Source: Hyparrhenia diplandra
Taxonomy: Eukaryota; Streptophyta; Magnoliopsida; Poales; Poaceae
Length of the DNA: 64,000 nucleotides
Reading direction: 5' to 3'
Assembly: GCA_015847255.1 (NCBI GenBank)
Contig: JADLZK010009224.1
Coordinates: 868,001-932,000 of the forward strand
The position numbers and the translations under genes were made by a program. The notes under the pieces were generated by a model. It was not told the DNA's origin and searched no databases. It saw nothing but the letters and a program-made list of their open reading frames with translations. This document shows positions 22,151 to 32,944 of the stretch, piece after piece; position 1 is the first letter of the stretch, and each line of letters begins with the position of its first letter.

Positions 22151-23002
22151 CTCTTATGTTGTAAGAATTCATGCAGTTCGTTTCCAAATTGCTCTACATC
22201 CCATCTAGCCATGTCGACTTGCTTGTACTCATTCTTATCTAGTTCCACTAACATCTTCTCAAATGTCCTAGTCGGACTAGGAGTCCTACCAACAGAAATA
22301 AAAGCAGAACAGTCGAACTGTTTCTTAAGCATATCATGCACTGTTTTGGCTAGAGTAGTCTTACCCAATCCTCCAACCCCGACTATAGACACTATCTTTA
22401 GGTTTTGATCAGATGAATGAGCATGAGCATCCTCGTTGGCCCCTGTAGACAGCATCCTGATGACTTTGTCCCTTGACTCCTTGATGCCAACCAGATCAGA
22501 CTCTCTCTTGTACAAATTGATGACACGGGGGTCGATGCCGGTGCTCGCGGCTAGATCAGCTCCCGGGCCTCTAACTGTGTACTTGGCACGGAGCTCAGCC
22601 AGCTCGTTGGAGAGTTTCTTGATGTCTTTAATCTTGTCGAGATCCGGCGGCGATGCTTGACCTTCTTCACTGCAGCGGTGGCCTTGCCAAGGATCTTCTT
22701 GAAGACGTTGGCGTCGGTGCCATCTGCTGCACACGCCCGCCGCCACACGAAGGACAAAGTCATCGACAAAGATCCTCCATGTCATAAGACAGCTCCCGGA
22801 TGAGCCGTGCCCAATGCTTTTCCACCTCGGTGAGCTGGTCGGTGGAACATGAGACAAGTCCTCCGACCAGCTTTCATCATCACAAGCTCCCCGAGAGGGA
22901 CTCGATGTCGCCCTTGAGGCCCTTCTGCACGACGTACTCTGCATGAGCAGGTCGCCCGGCTTGGGGGGCCAGGCCGGCCATGGCCCCCAAGGCGAGCTCC
23001 AT
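22151..23002 (-). pseudogene. NLR-B exon 1: CC domain (frameshifted) and P-loop
   Basis: The first 360 bases encode the CC domain but need several one-base corrections to align with NLR-A and NLR-D; fragments such as EYVVQKGLKGDIESLS and TDANVFKKILGKAT occur in different frames. From about 22640 the frame is stable: KDIKKLSNELAELRAKY, VINLYKRESDLVG, GVGGLGKTT (P-loop, Walker A), then RNBS-A (FDCSAFISVGRTP). It ends LQHKR at AG|GTATGT. Confidence 0.88.
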
Positions 23003-23397
23003 GGTTGAGCTCGATCCTGGTCACATCCGTGACCGCTCTTTTGTTTTGCTTGCTTGGTAGTAGTTTCTGGTTGGGGTGGCAACAAATAGCGAAACTAGAT
23101 GCTAATGAGGGGAGAGCGTGCGATTAAAGTCGCACTGCACATTTAATTGCTTCGAGATCCACATTGTCACGATCTGTTTCACGAATTGAAATGTCTTCAC
23201 GCACATGGCCACCTCGGCCATGCACATCTTGATTTTCTAAGTCAATGCAAAGCTGTAAGGAGAAAAATAAAATAGCACTCCTCATTGATGAGGGAGAGAG
23301 CGATCACGTACTGAGCAGATTCAACGATGGTCAGTGAGTAGCTTGGCTAGCTGGCGGACAGAGTGTTCACAGAGAGAGTACGATTTTTATTTTTTGG

Positions 23398-23632
23398 TGG
23401 CATTTCAAAAATCTTGTAGAGCCAAACATCTTAAATTTGACCAAATTATAAAAAGAATTACAAATATTTATGATATCAAACAGATATAACAAGAAAATAT
23501 AATTAATAAGGAACCTAATGATACTTAGTTGTTATCATAAATGTTATTATCTTAACATATAAATTTGGTCAAACTTGAGATGTTTTGACTCTAAAAGATT
23601 TTAGAATGACTTATAATTTGGGATGGAGGGAG
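23398..23632. mobile_element. 5'-truncated Stowaway-like MITE
   Basis: The right end (GGATGGAGGGAG then TA) and body match the elements at 24999-25254 and 55352-55601, but the left end is missing and replaced by T-rich sequence. Confidence 0.65.
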
Positions 23633-23717
23633 TATGTGCCTACCATTTCAGTAGCTAGAACTTTGGTTCTCATCTAGTTTTTGGGGTCTCAAGTAGGCAA
23701 CTTAGAATTATACAGTA

Positions 23718-23994
23718 CTCCCTCTGTCCATTGATCTCCTTCATCTAAGCAAAAATGTTTTATCTCTAAAACTCTCCTTCATATTACCTTGGGACTTGTT
23801 TGTATTTATTGTTCCTTTGGTTCTCATTGGCTGCCACTTGACTGCATTTAGTGCCCCTTTTTTACTCACTGGTTGTTCCTTGCTACATGTGACTCCTCAT
23901 ATGTGTTCAGCCCAAGACGACTAAATGCAAAAATAAGTGTTCCTTGATCATTGCGACAAAGGCTTAGATGAAAGAGATAAATGGATGGAGGGAG
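23718..23994. mobile_element. Stowaway MITE
   Basis: 277 bp, starting CTCCCTCTGTCCATTGATCT and ending with its inverted complement GAGATAAATGGATGGAGGGAG, flanked by TA. A copy at 55690 has been interrupted by an LTR retrotransposon. Confidence 0.85.
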
Positions 23995-24998
23995 TACAAC
24001 GTAGCCCACAACACTTGAACCTGAGGGAGCATGTTCTACCACATGGAACTCAACCAACTAATCATGTTTAGTTCGCGTCCGCTAGATCATTTAACTAAAA
24101 TATGGCCCATGAATTAGAGCAAATAATTCTTGTATTACAAAATGTCTTAGTGTCATGATTGCTAGATTTAAAGGGTAAGAATTTTTGGGTTGAAATACCC
24201 TATCCTCACTCTTTAAATAATTACGTGTGTTACGATCAGTAACGGACCCAACTTTTGAGCATAGGGTGATTGCCACAAAATATTCGACTGGGCCGCAACG
24301 GCACAGCGGACTGGGCGCTGGGCGGGCGACCACCGACGGGCGGACACGGTGGCTGCGCGATGCCGCAAACGCGATTTCCCTGCTTTGGAGAGACGTCGGC
24401 GTCAGCGCCGGTGCGCGATCGCGAGTGCCCCCTGGAGTTCGAGTAGATGGTTCGACTCTCTGCCACACGCCCACACCTAATGTGCCGCCGCACGCGCTTG
24501 TGAATGAATCATTGGGAACCCGGGAGTCCCCGGGAGCGGGCTATTTGGCTTCTTTTTTTTCTTCTCATTTTCTTCTTTTTTTTGCATTTTCTATTTATAG
24601 CCTATATGCATGACATGCAGGCCACAGGTGATCGTTGGACTACCTAGACCACCCTGTGGATTCGCCCCTGGTTACGTTGTGATTCCGTGGGCTATAGTGC
24701 TCATGCTAGCTTTTGAACGGTTGGATTCCCCTTCACGAAGCTTTCATCTCTCTTGATTGATAGCCAAGTCAACGAAGATATACAAATGGCCATTACTGTG
24801 TGTATGATATTACCATTGGACTATAGCCTAATGCCGTAGGTACCAAGTCAATGGATCTGTTTCGTAAATTAAGCTGAGGAGATTCAACGATGGTCAGTGA
24901 GTAACTTGGTTGGCTGGCGGACAGAGTGTACAGAGAGAGTATGACTTTTTTGGTATTCTAAAAACATCACCAAAGTTAACCGTGATGTATATTTTGTA

Positions 24999-25254
24999 CT
25001 CTCTCCATCCCAAATTATTAAGGCATTTCAAAAAATTTGGAGAGCTAAGCATCTTAAGTATGACTAAAATTAGAAAAAATACAAAATTTATGATATCAAA
25101 TAGATATAATATAAAAAATATAATTAATGAAGAACCTAATGATATTTAGGTGGTATCATAAATGTTATTATCTTAACATGTAAATTTAGTCAAAATTGAG
25201 ATATTTTGACATTCTATAATTCTTGGAATGACTCGTAATTTGGGACGGAGAGAG
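24999..25254. mobile_element. Stowaway-like MITE in the duplicated NLR flank
   Basis: Starts CTCTCTCCATCCCAAATTAT after TA and ends GGGACGGAGAGAG. The right-hand TA has mutated to AA. It occupies the same place in the flank as the element at 55352. Confidence 0.75.
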
Positions 25255-25770
25255 AATGTGTCTACCATTTCACTAGCTAGAAGCAGTTTGACTCTCACCT
25301 AGTTATAGGGTGTCAAATAAGCAACTTAGAATTATACAATACAACGTAGCCCACAACCCACAACACTTTAGAACCCAAGTGAGCAGTTTCTACCACAAGG
25401 GACTCAACCAACTAATCTATGTTCTTCATGTCATGTAACAAACTTTGATGAGATGGGAAAATATTTAAGAGTGATGAAATAAGTTTTCGTCTCCTAGATC
25501 ATTTAACCGAAATATGGCCCATGAATTAGAGCAAATAATTCTTGTATAATAAAATGTCTTATTGTGATGGTTGCTAGACTTAAAGCTAGGGTAAGAATTT
25601 TGTGTTGAGTGTGTTATGATGTGATGCCTTGTGCTATGATGTGATGCCTTGTGCTATAGTGCTCATGCATGCTTTCTAACGGTTGGTTCCCCGAAGCTTT
25701 CATCTCTATTGAATGATTGGCAGCCAAGTCAACGAAGATCATATACAAATGGTCATTATTGTGTATATAC

Positions 25771-25997
25771 CCCCTCCGACTGGTAAACGAAGTCGTTTTT
25801 AGACAAAGTTTGGGTCAAATATTGAGAACATAAATCATCGATAATTTTAAGTTGTTGAGTTTGTAAATGTGAAAATATGAATAGGTTTGTCTTAAAAAAC
25901 GCTTTCATAAAAATATATATATCACATTTTATAAACAGTTTTATAATAACAAGAAGTCAAAATTATGTTTTAAAGACATGTTGCTATCCTAATTAAT
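25771..25997. mobile_element. right-truncated Stowaway-like MITE
   Basis: The left end (CCCTCCGACTGGTAAACGAAG) and body match the intact element at 26035-26295, but the sequence stops matching after GCTATCCTAA and has no right terminus. Confidence 0.7.
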
Positions 25998-26034
25998 GCT
26001 CGATGACGCCCAATTAATGCTTCCTCTCTTTGTA

Positions 26035-26295
26035 CTCCCTCCGGGTTGGTATTAGAAGTCGTTTTTTAGACAAGGTTTGGGTCAAACATTAGAAATATAA
26101 ATCATTAATAACTTTTAAGTTGTTGAGTTTGTAAATATGAAAATTATATGAATAGATTTGTGTTAGAAAATACTTTAATAAAAGTATACATATATCACAT
26201 TTACATAAATATTTTTGTAATAACAAGTGGTTAAAGTTGTGTTTTGGAGACCGTGTCGCTGTCCTAAACGATTTCTAATACTAACCCGGAGGGAG
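26035..26295. mobile_element. Stowaway MITE
   Basis: 261 bp with long inverted ends (CTCCCTCCGGGTTGGTATTA at the left; the right end is the complement with one or two changes), flanked by TA. It lies about 600 bp upstream of PL2. Confidence 0.87.
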
Positions 26296-26900
26296 TACAA
26301 TATAAAATTAAGTCAATGGAACCATTGACTGGCCTAATTAATGCCCTAGGTCAAGTCAATGGATCTGTTGCGTAAATTAAGTTGTCCCCGTGCACCAATT
26401 GCGGCGTGACGCACATGCCTACTAGCTAGCGGCCAAGGGCGACTTTTTTTTTTTTAGAAAAAAAAGAATCTTAAAAAATAATGGGAAATTATTGTTACGA
26501 CGTTAAGTGAAACCAGAAATAGCATTTTATGATATACCACTTCTTAGCTCTCGCTTGGCGATGAACGCCGTCGGTGAGAGCAGAACCACAGCGACGTAGA
26601 GAAATTGCTGCTGCCCAAAGAGCGTAGCTTCTCTTGTGTTCTATTCCTGATTAGATACACAAATTACAAAGGCAACGCTCGGCTGTTTGCCACACCTCGT
26701 GTGCCCACGAGGCCACGACGTCTCTCGCGGCCGATCGCTCAGGTCCGTGGTGAGCTATTCTCGGCCACGACACCCTATGCGCACCGGCAACCACAGAAAT
26801 CGGCCCTCGTGCGCATGCAAAACAATCGAAAGATAAGTTGCAATCCTAACGTACTCATTGGCACAAGGTTTAGTCAACATTGTCATCTATCAACAAAACA

Positions 26901-28303
26901 ATGGCCTTTCTCATGTTGTGCTTGACATCCCTTTCGCACCTGCTCATCGCTTCTCCATTGCCAATCGCCGCCTCGACCACATCTCGGCAACAACCGGACG
27001 GACGACGGATAGTCGGCGAATGCATCGGCGGCGGCAATCCGGTGGACGAGTGCTGGCGCTGCGACGCTACCTGGGCCGACAACCGGCAGCGCCTCGCGGA
27101 ATGCGCAGTCGGCTTCGGCCGGGGCACCATCGGCGGCAAGAACGGCAAGACGTACGTGGTGACGGACCCCAGCGACGACGCCGACCCGAGGAACCCATCG
27201 CCGGGCACGCTCCGCTACGGCCTCGTCCAGAAAGAGCCACTGTGGATCACGTTCGCGCGCGACATGACCATCAGGCCGAAGCACGAGCTGCTCGTCGCCT
27301 CGCGCAAGACCGTCGACGGCCGCGGCGCGGACGTGGTCGTCGGCGACGGCGGGACATGCTTCGTGGTGAGAGACGTCAGAGACGTCATCATCCATGGGAT
27401 CACCATACGCGGCTGCAAGCCTGCACAGGCGACATCGTCGGACCACTCAGACGAGGGTGACGCCATCGCCGTCTTCCACTCCACGAATGTGTGGGTGGAT
27501 CATTGCACGCTCGAGGCCTGTGCCGACGGCCTTATCGACGTCACGGGCGCCTCCACGAACGTGACCCTGTCCAATAACCTCCTCAGGAACCATAACAAGA
27601 CGATACTGCTTGGCCACAGCGACGAATACACTGATGATAAGAACATGAAGGTCACTGTTGCGTTTAACCGCTTCGGACCGGGTCTTGTCCAAAGAATGCC
27701 AAGGTGCCGGTTCGGACTGGTTCACGTCATCAACAACGACTACATAAAATGGGAGATGTATGCCATTGGTGGAAGTGCTTCACCAACAATTCTAAGCCAT
27801 GGAAATCGATTCCTTGCCAACAAGGCGAAAGAGGTTTCTGTTTTATCATCTATTCCCCTTCATCAGCAATTTCTGTTCTCATTTTTGTCTGTTTGCAAAG
27901 CTGTGTGTTTCTAAAGAATCCACAATTCTGATACTCTAGTCACTACATTAAAGTTCCACAAAAAAATATTGCTATTTTCTATTCAAAATGAGTATGTCGT
28001 GGCACAATTTTTAGAGAGCAAACCAGGAGCTGCATGTTAGTTTCAGATGATCAGAAGAAAACTAATCTGAACTCTGACAATTTTCTTCAGGTGACCAAGC
28101 GTGAGGTAGCACCACAGAGTGAGTGGAGTAAATGGACATGGATATCTGAAGCTGATACGATGCTCAATGGCGCATTCTTCAGATCATCTGGTACTCCTAA
28201 ACCTGACGTTAAGGCCCCTAGCTTTGCCAAGGCGGCCTCTTTTGTGCCGGCGATCACCGCCTCCGTAGGAGTTCTGTCATGCAAGAAGGGGTCTCCGTGC
28301 TGA
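26901..28303 (+). CDS. PL2: pectate lyase (polysaccharide lyase family 1), two exons
   Basis: Close paralogue of PL1 with the same role: secreted cleavage of homogalacturonan. Exon 1 is 26901-27833 and exon 2 28091-28303 (GAG|GTTTCT ... TTCTTCAG|GTGACC, phase 0), giving 381 residues. A signal peptide is at about 1-24 (hydrophobic core LMLCLTSLSHLLIA). Compared with PL1 it has ten extra residues before NPVDECWRCD, including RQQPDGRRIVGECI, and lacks two near SSDHSDEGD. The active-site set is complete: the D-G-L-I-D pair at 209/213, K233 and R265-x-P-x-x-R270. No lesions. The upstream ~250 bp (from GGTCCGTGGTGAGCTATTCT) is shared with PL1, so the promoter was duplicated too. It faces NLR-C tail to tail. 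Confidence 0.93.
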
Positions 28304-30284
28304 AAAGCTGGGGGCGCTGAGAATGTTTCAGTCCAGTCTCGGTAAGCCACTGGAGATGCTCTAACTTGCCTTCGGGGCTCCTCCAGATACAGCACACAAG
28401 TGCTCTGTTCCCTGCGGCCTAGTCCGTAATATAGTGTTGTTTTCTTTTTGGCCCAAGCGAAGCAAAGCCTGTAGCCACTAGGTCCATTTGGCTACCAGGT
28501 CCATCAATCTTGTTCTCGCCTACACCGCCGCCTCTGCCAGCCTGCCGCAACACGTGAGGTGGCGCACATCTCGCCTTGGGCTTGTGGGAATTCAATCGAT
28601 ATGGCCTGGCCCATCAAGCTTGTTCACACATGGGCCGAGCACATGGGAAAATTGACACATGCTTTCAGTATTTTCATTAATTCAGCCAATCAGCCGAAGA
28701 ACCTCTACTATGGTCTGTGTGGCCATGCATTTTGATTTCCCCAAATTCGATCAGTTTCACCGTTCGTTTTTCTCCTGCTAGTGCCTGTTTGTTTGGTTTT
28801 TTTTTTTTTTTTTGAGCATGTGCCTGTTTGTTTGGTTAGCTACAGGGACTGGAGCTGGCTAGCTAGCGGCGGGGCTAGTGTGTCCGAGTGCACAAGCCAC
28901 GAGATGTCCGAAGCGAGTAGCAACAGCTGATCAGCACTGTAAATGTTTAAGAGCAATTGTGCAAATATCTTGTCTTAGCCTAACAATAATTCACCTCCTT
29001 AAATGGTGCAAAAATTCTTATCTAGGAAGATCACTTCACTTAATAAATTAGAGTCCAAACGCTCTGAAGATTATTCTCAAGGAAATTATCTCATTCTGTC
29101 TTTCAAGCAAATACATAATAACCAGTCTCATAAAAAAGGGAAAAACATAGTTGACATACAAACTCACATGATCGTCTCCAAGGAAATACATGACTCATGT
29201 TAAAGAAAATATAGTTCACACAAAATCTATCACCAGCAAATAAAACGAAGAAATATATGACCTGTCTTATGAAAACAAAGACCATTTTATTTTATTTTTG
29301 GAATGCAGAAGGCGAAGACAAATACAGTTCACACATAAACTGCATCACTTGTGGTCCATCCGCTGCCTCTAAAATGTGATTTTAGGCTAAGAACCACAAA
29401 TCAAACTTGTAATCATCCTTGCTGAACGGTACTATAATGTCTCTCCTTCACTACTCTTAAACGACTCCATTTACCTGAGATACAGATGTGCATAGTAAAT
29501 AAGTTGAAGTGCAATGGATGGAGCAACCACGTAAAGGCAAATATAATCACATAATTTTCTTGAAGCATAGCATTGGTGATATAAAAGGTGGTTTCGCCAA
29601 GTAACAATGCCTAATCCAGTCAAAAGCAATTAATTTTAACAAGAGCACTTATAAGATTAACACGAGCCATCCAGGTGCATGATGTATTTGTTTCCACTGT
29701 TCCTTTGGTTGTTTTCATCTAACTTAAAATCGTCCTAAGAAGAATTACAATATATATTTTTATGAGACCAACCGGTTAACATTTATTTAGGACGCTCTGT
29801 CAGGCTTTCAGTGACTAGCATGCATGTTGCGTTTCAGTGGTTAGCTATTCAGCAAAATCATTGAGCGTGGATGTGTACTATAATACTACTAACTAAAATA
29901 AAAAAATATTTAAACTGAGCGGAAACTTATTGAGCGTCTACCAAATACAAGTGGTGCCTAATGCATACACGTGCTGACGTAGTGACGTACATGCTTTATA
30001 CAATTGTATTGTATTGTAAACGTATTTGTACCCCAATACCCTTCAGTTTGGACATTCAGAGTTACACTGCACTAAGGAAAGACCGTGTATTCTCGAGCCA
30101 TTCATATGCACAGGAAAGCGCACGTAATATTTACCCGTGAGTCTGCGGTGAATTCTTTGCAGCATAAAATCTATCAATATCATAGTGGTGAATCATGGTA
30201 ACTATAGAGTAATCAAAATTGATGTAGATTAGCATGCATCTATGACATACCTGCCGGACAGGAAGGATTGGACAAACAGAGTAA
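28304..30284. other. intergenic spacer between PL2 and NLR-C
   Basis: Paralogous to 17075-19202 over most of its length, with small indels. It includes the probable PL2 3' UTR and, at 28781-28837, a tiny poly-T insertion with an 18-bp target duplication (see findings). No gene is evident. Confidence 0.6.
28781..28837. repeat. 18-bp direct repeats around a 21-bp poly-T/GAGCAT insert
   Basis: GTGCCTGTTTGTTTGGTT at 28781-28798 and again at 28820-28837, with T15-GAGCAT between. The matching place near PL1 (about 17358-17380) has a single copy and no insert. Confidence 0.85.
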
Positions 30285-30347
30285 TCAATCCCCGAGCTGG
30301 AGTTTGCAAAGCAAATTATCTGGTGAATCATCATGATCGTCGTCCAG
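30285..30347 (-). CDS. NLR-C exon 4: acidic C-terminal tail
   Basis: A 63-bp exon after CCCACTCCAG: LDDDHDDSPDNLLCKLQLGD then TGA at 30287-30285. It has the same length and phase as the last exon of NLR-B and NLR-D. Confidence 0.72.
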   Translation of the reverse strand: MDDDHDDSPDNLLCKLQLGD

Positions 30348-30445
30348 CTGGAGTGGGAAGGAAAAATAAGCGTTGGTGGTATGTTATATACTCAAAGCTA
30401 AGGTTTGCATTAACTAGTGAAAAAAAGTTCAATCTAGGCAACTAC

Positions 30446-30721
30446 CTCTGTTTCCTCTGATTCGCGATCGTCAGATGAGGAGTCCGTTTCGTGAGTGTAC
30501 ATTCTGATTAATTGGATAGTCGGATGGTTAGGATGAACCTCGGCTGCGTGTCTGAGAGCTGCCTCCACTTTCTCCACCTCGTACATGCTGGCACCTACAC
30601 AGTCAATTGAAATAACGGCTTCCTGAAGACGTCGGAATGACCGCAGCTGGCTGATGAAGCAAGCATCAGGTTTATCCTTCCACTCAGGCACACGAAAATG
30701 TTCTTCGATGTGGTGCTGAAG
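30446..30721 (-). CDS. NLR-C exon 3: second C-terminal module
   Basis: A 276-bp intact exon after GCATCTCAG, reading LQHHIEEHFRVPEWKDKPD, then LQEAVISIDCVGA, EVHPNHPTIQLIR and an acidic Ser-rich end (SSSDDRESEETE), with donor ACAGAG|GTAGTT. Confidence 0.82.
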
Positions 30722-30847
30722 CTGAGATGCACGGAGCAGAATGCAGCATACAACATACACGTCAGTAAGTAGTACCCACCAACATATATAAAATTAAGAT
30801 AACGTATTTTTTTAACAGATAACAAACTGGAAAAGAGACAGCCTCAC

Positions 30848-32857
30848 CTGAGCCTCCCGCTCTTCGTCAGATAAGATATCTCCTTCATATTTGCGATCAA
30901 TTTGTTTGGTTGGACGGTTGGGATGATTTTCCAGTGCACGTGTGACCACATCCTCCAGCTCCTGCACTTCGGTGGCAGTAGCACCCAAGCAGTCGACTTC
31001 GACAAAGACTTTCTCAATTGAAAGGAGGTTATCCAGGCCTAAGTCAAGATCTTCGATTACATCCTTTGTTGGGAACTGCTCCAAAGGCTCACCATCTTTT
31101 TCCCAGCTCCAATATCCTGCATAAACTCCAAAGTGCAGCTCTTCAAGCCTTGCCATGGCGCCCATATGGAACTTGAGTGTTGTGTTCACATGGCAGAACC
31201 TCACATTCCTGAAGCCGTCTATACCAACGGTATACCCTGGTGGCCAGCTGAAACCATCTAGCTCGAGATGGCTCAGTACTGGCAAGCTTGCTAGGTTATC
31301 TAGGTCCTGTACTTCAACAATGATCGCAGCCAGACATAAGAAGTAGAGGTGTGGTAGGCAGGAGTGGTTGATCCACCGAGGCAGCCTCGACAAGGTGATG
31401 CCATGTATAAACAGGTGCCGGAGCTGCCTTACTGCCCGTGCCTCCCAGTCTTCCCATACAGTGGCCTTGGTCTGGTCTGACCATTGAGAAGAAATCACTA
31501 GTTCCCGGAGTTCCTGCAGATTGCATAGGGACTGCACCAAAGCTTTTTGCGAGCTCTCCTCAAGTTCCTCGAAGGTGATAGTGACCACCCTCAACCTTGT
31601 CAGCTTAGCAAGCTCTACCACAAGGTCCTTGGTAGCACTGCGACCAATAACTTCCTGTAACCTTAGCTCCTCAAGTGATGTGAGGTTCCCCATCCTATTA
31701 GCTGGCAACCTTTTAAACCCAATACCTACCAGGCACATCAGTCGTGTAAGTGAACAGACAGCCGGTGTCAGCTCATCTAGCCCTATGTACTTTAAGAACA
31801 GTGTCTGGAGAGACTTCAAATGCCCAATTTCCTCAGGAAGCTCATCGACAGGTGTTTCAGATATCTCTAGGTACTTGAGATGCAACAAGCTCCCTACATG
31901 CTTTAGACTGGTAGGGCTGTAGTTGCATTGTATATATAGCACACGACAAACTCTGAAGATATGAAGTGGGGACGTAATCTTGATCTCACTCTCTACAATG
32001 TTTAGTGACCTCAACACCTCTGGCATGTCCATGGTGTATTCAGGGAAGCGCTGCACCTGGTGATCTTGAACAGACAGTCGGCGTACCTTGCTGTCTGAAT
32101 AATGAGGCATGCTTCTTCTTAATCTGTCCGGAGATGGATGTTGCTCCTGGCTGCCCAAAAATGTAACAAATTTTTCATTTCGCGCCGACTTTCTGATCAG
32201 ATCAAACACAATATCATGAATACGGAACCATTGGGTGAGCCGATCATATTTGTCCTCAAACACTTGGATCTTGCTTCTGTTGACAAGCTCATTGAAGTAT
32301 CTTACTCCAGCCTCAAATAGGCTACTCTCCTCTTCCTCAAGATGGACAAACCCTTCACCTATCCACATCCATATTATACCCATTGTATCAAGGATAGAGT
32401 CTTCAGTAAATATGCTTAGACGCAATAGGCATGGCTTTAGATAACAAGGTAGATCATAGTAGCTATATGACATAATCTTTGTTGCATTGTCTCCATTCCC
32501 AAAACCAATTGAGTCATACACCTTTAACCAGTCCTCACGAGGTCTATCAACCAATAAGCTAGCTATTGCAATGATAGCTAATGGTATGCCGTCACATTTA
32601 TCTATGATTTTACTGGACAAATCACATGATACACCATCAAGACTTTCTCCTTCTTGACTCTGTATTCTTTTGAAGAATAATTTCTTAGAGTTTGCATCAG
32701 AAAGAGGTTTAAGTCTATAAACCTCTTCTGCTTTTGTGACCACCTCAAAATTCCGAGTAGTCATGATTATTTTACTTCCACAGTTATTATCCTTCAAAGC
32801 ATATCTTATTGCTTCCCATGATTTTTATCCCATATGTCATCAACAACGATGAAGTAC
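30848..32857 (-). CDS. NLR-C exon 2: NB-ARC and LRR, one frameshift at kinase-2
   Basis: After TTATAG the exon reads YFIVVDDIWD, then loses one base relative to NLR-B (GATAAAAATCATGGG against GATGCTGTATCGTGGG), giving a stop in the first frame. From 32797 the right frame is open to the end: GSKIIMTTRNFEVVTK (sensor Arg present, unlike NLR-B), LKPLSDANSKKLF, CDGIPLAIIAIASLL, WIGEGFV, RIHDIVFDLIRK (IHD for MHD), LRRs such as HLKYLEISETPV and LDELTPAVCSLTRL, and the first C-terminal module (LGATATEV ... ENHPNRPTKQIDR). Confidence 0.9.
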
Positions 32858-32944
32858 CTATAATGGACACAAGAATGTAGCGCTATGAATAATGTGGCAA
32901 ATCTGAATGGAGTATCCATATAAACCAAATGCATGACTACATAA

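Larger units (their letters stand above)
19203..23002 (-). pseudogene. NLR-B: four-exon CC-NBS-LRR resistance gene with lesions in exons 1 and 3
   Basis: It belongs to the CC-NBS-LRR intracellular immune receptors (Rx N-type CC, RPM1-like grass family). Exons: 23002-22151, 21765-19746, 19636-19369, 19265-19203. Intron 1 (385 bp, phase 2) splits an Arg codon between RNBS-A and kinase-2; introns 2 and 3 (109 and 103 bp) are phase 0. The ATG at 23002 opens MELALGAMAGLAP, but an extra C and then a lost G break the CC frame within 20 codons, with more indels to about 22650. From about 22640 the frame is right through GVGGLGKTT. Exon 2 is fully open. Exon 3 is 268 bp instead of 267, so a stop at 19387-19385 precedes the conserved tail. 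As read, no full-length product is possible. Its 3' end faces PL1. Confidence 0.88.
23003..26600. other. NLR-B 5' flank and intergenic region with MITEs and a duplicated flank
   Basis: 23040-23395 matches 54940-55290 upstream of NLR-D. A second copy of part of this flank starts at about 24880 (GATTCAACGATGGTCAGTGAG) and runs to about 25470. 24210-24560 is a GC-rich block without recognisable coding. The MITEs are listed separately. A T/A-rich tract lies at 26444-26480. No gene is evident. Confidence 0.6.

Noticed and set aside
22640..23085. Long open N-terminus running into the NLR-B P-loop frame
   Set aside because: The encoded sequence is the out-of-frame reading of the CC domain (rich in Arg, Pro, Trp, Ser). 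The family start MELAxGAMAGLAP lies in another frame at 23002.
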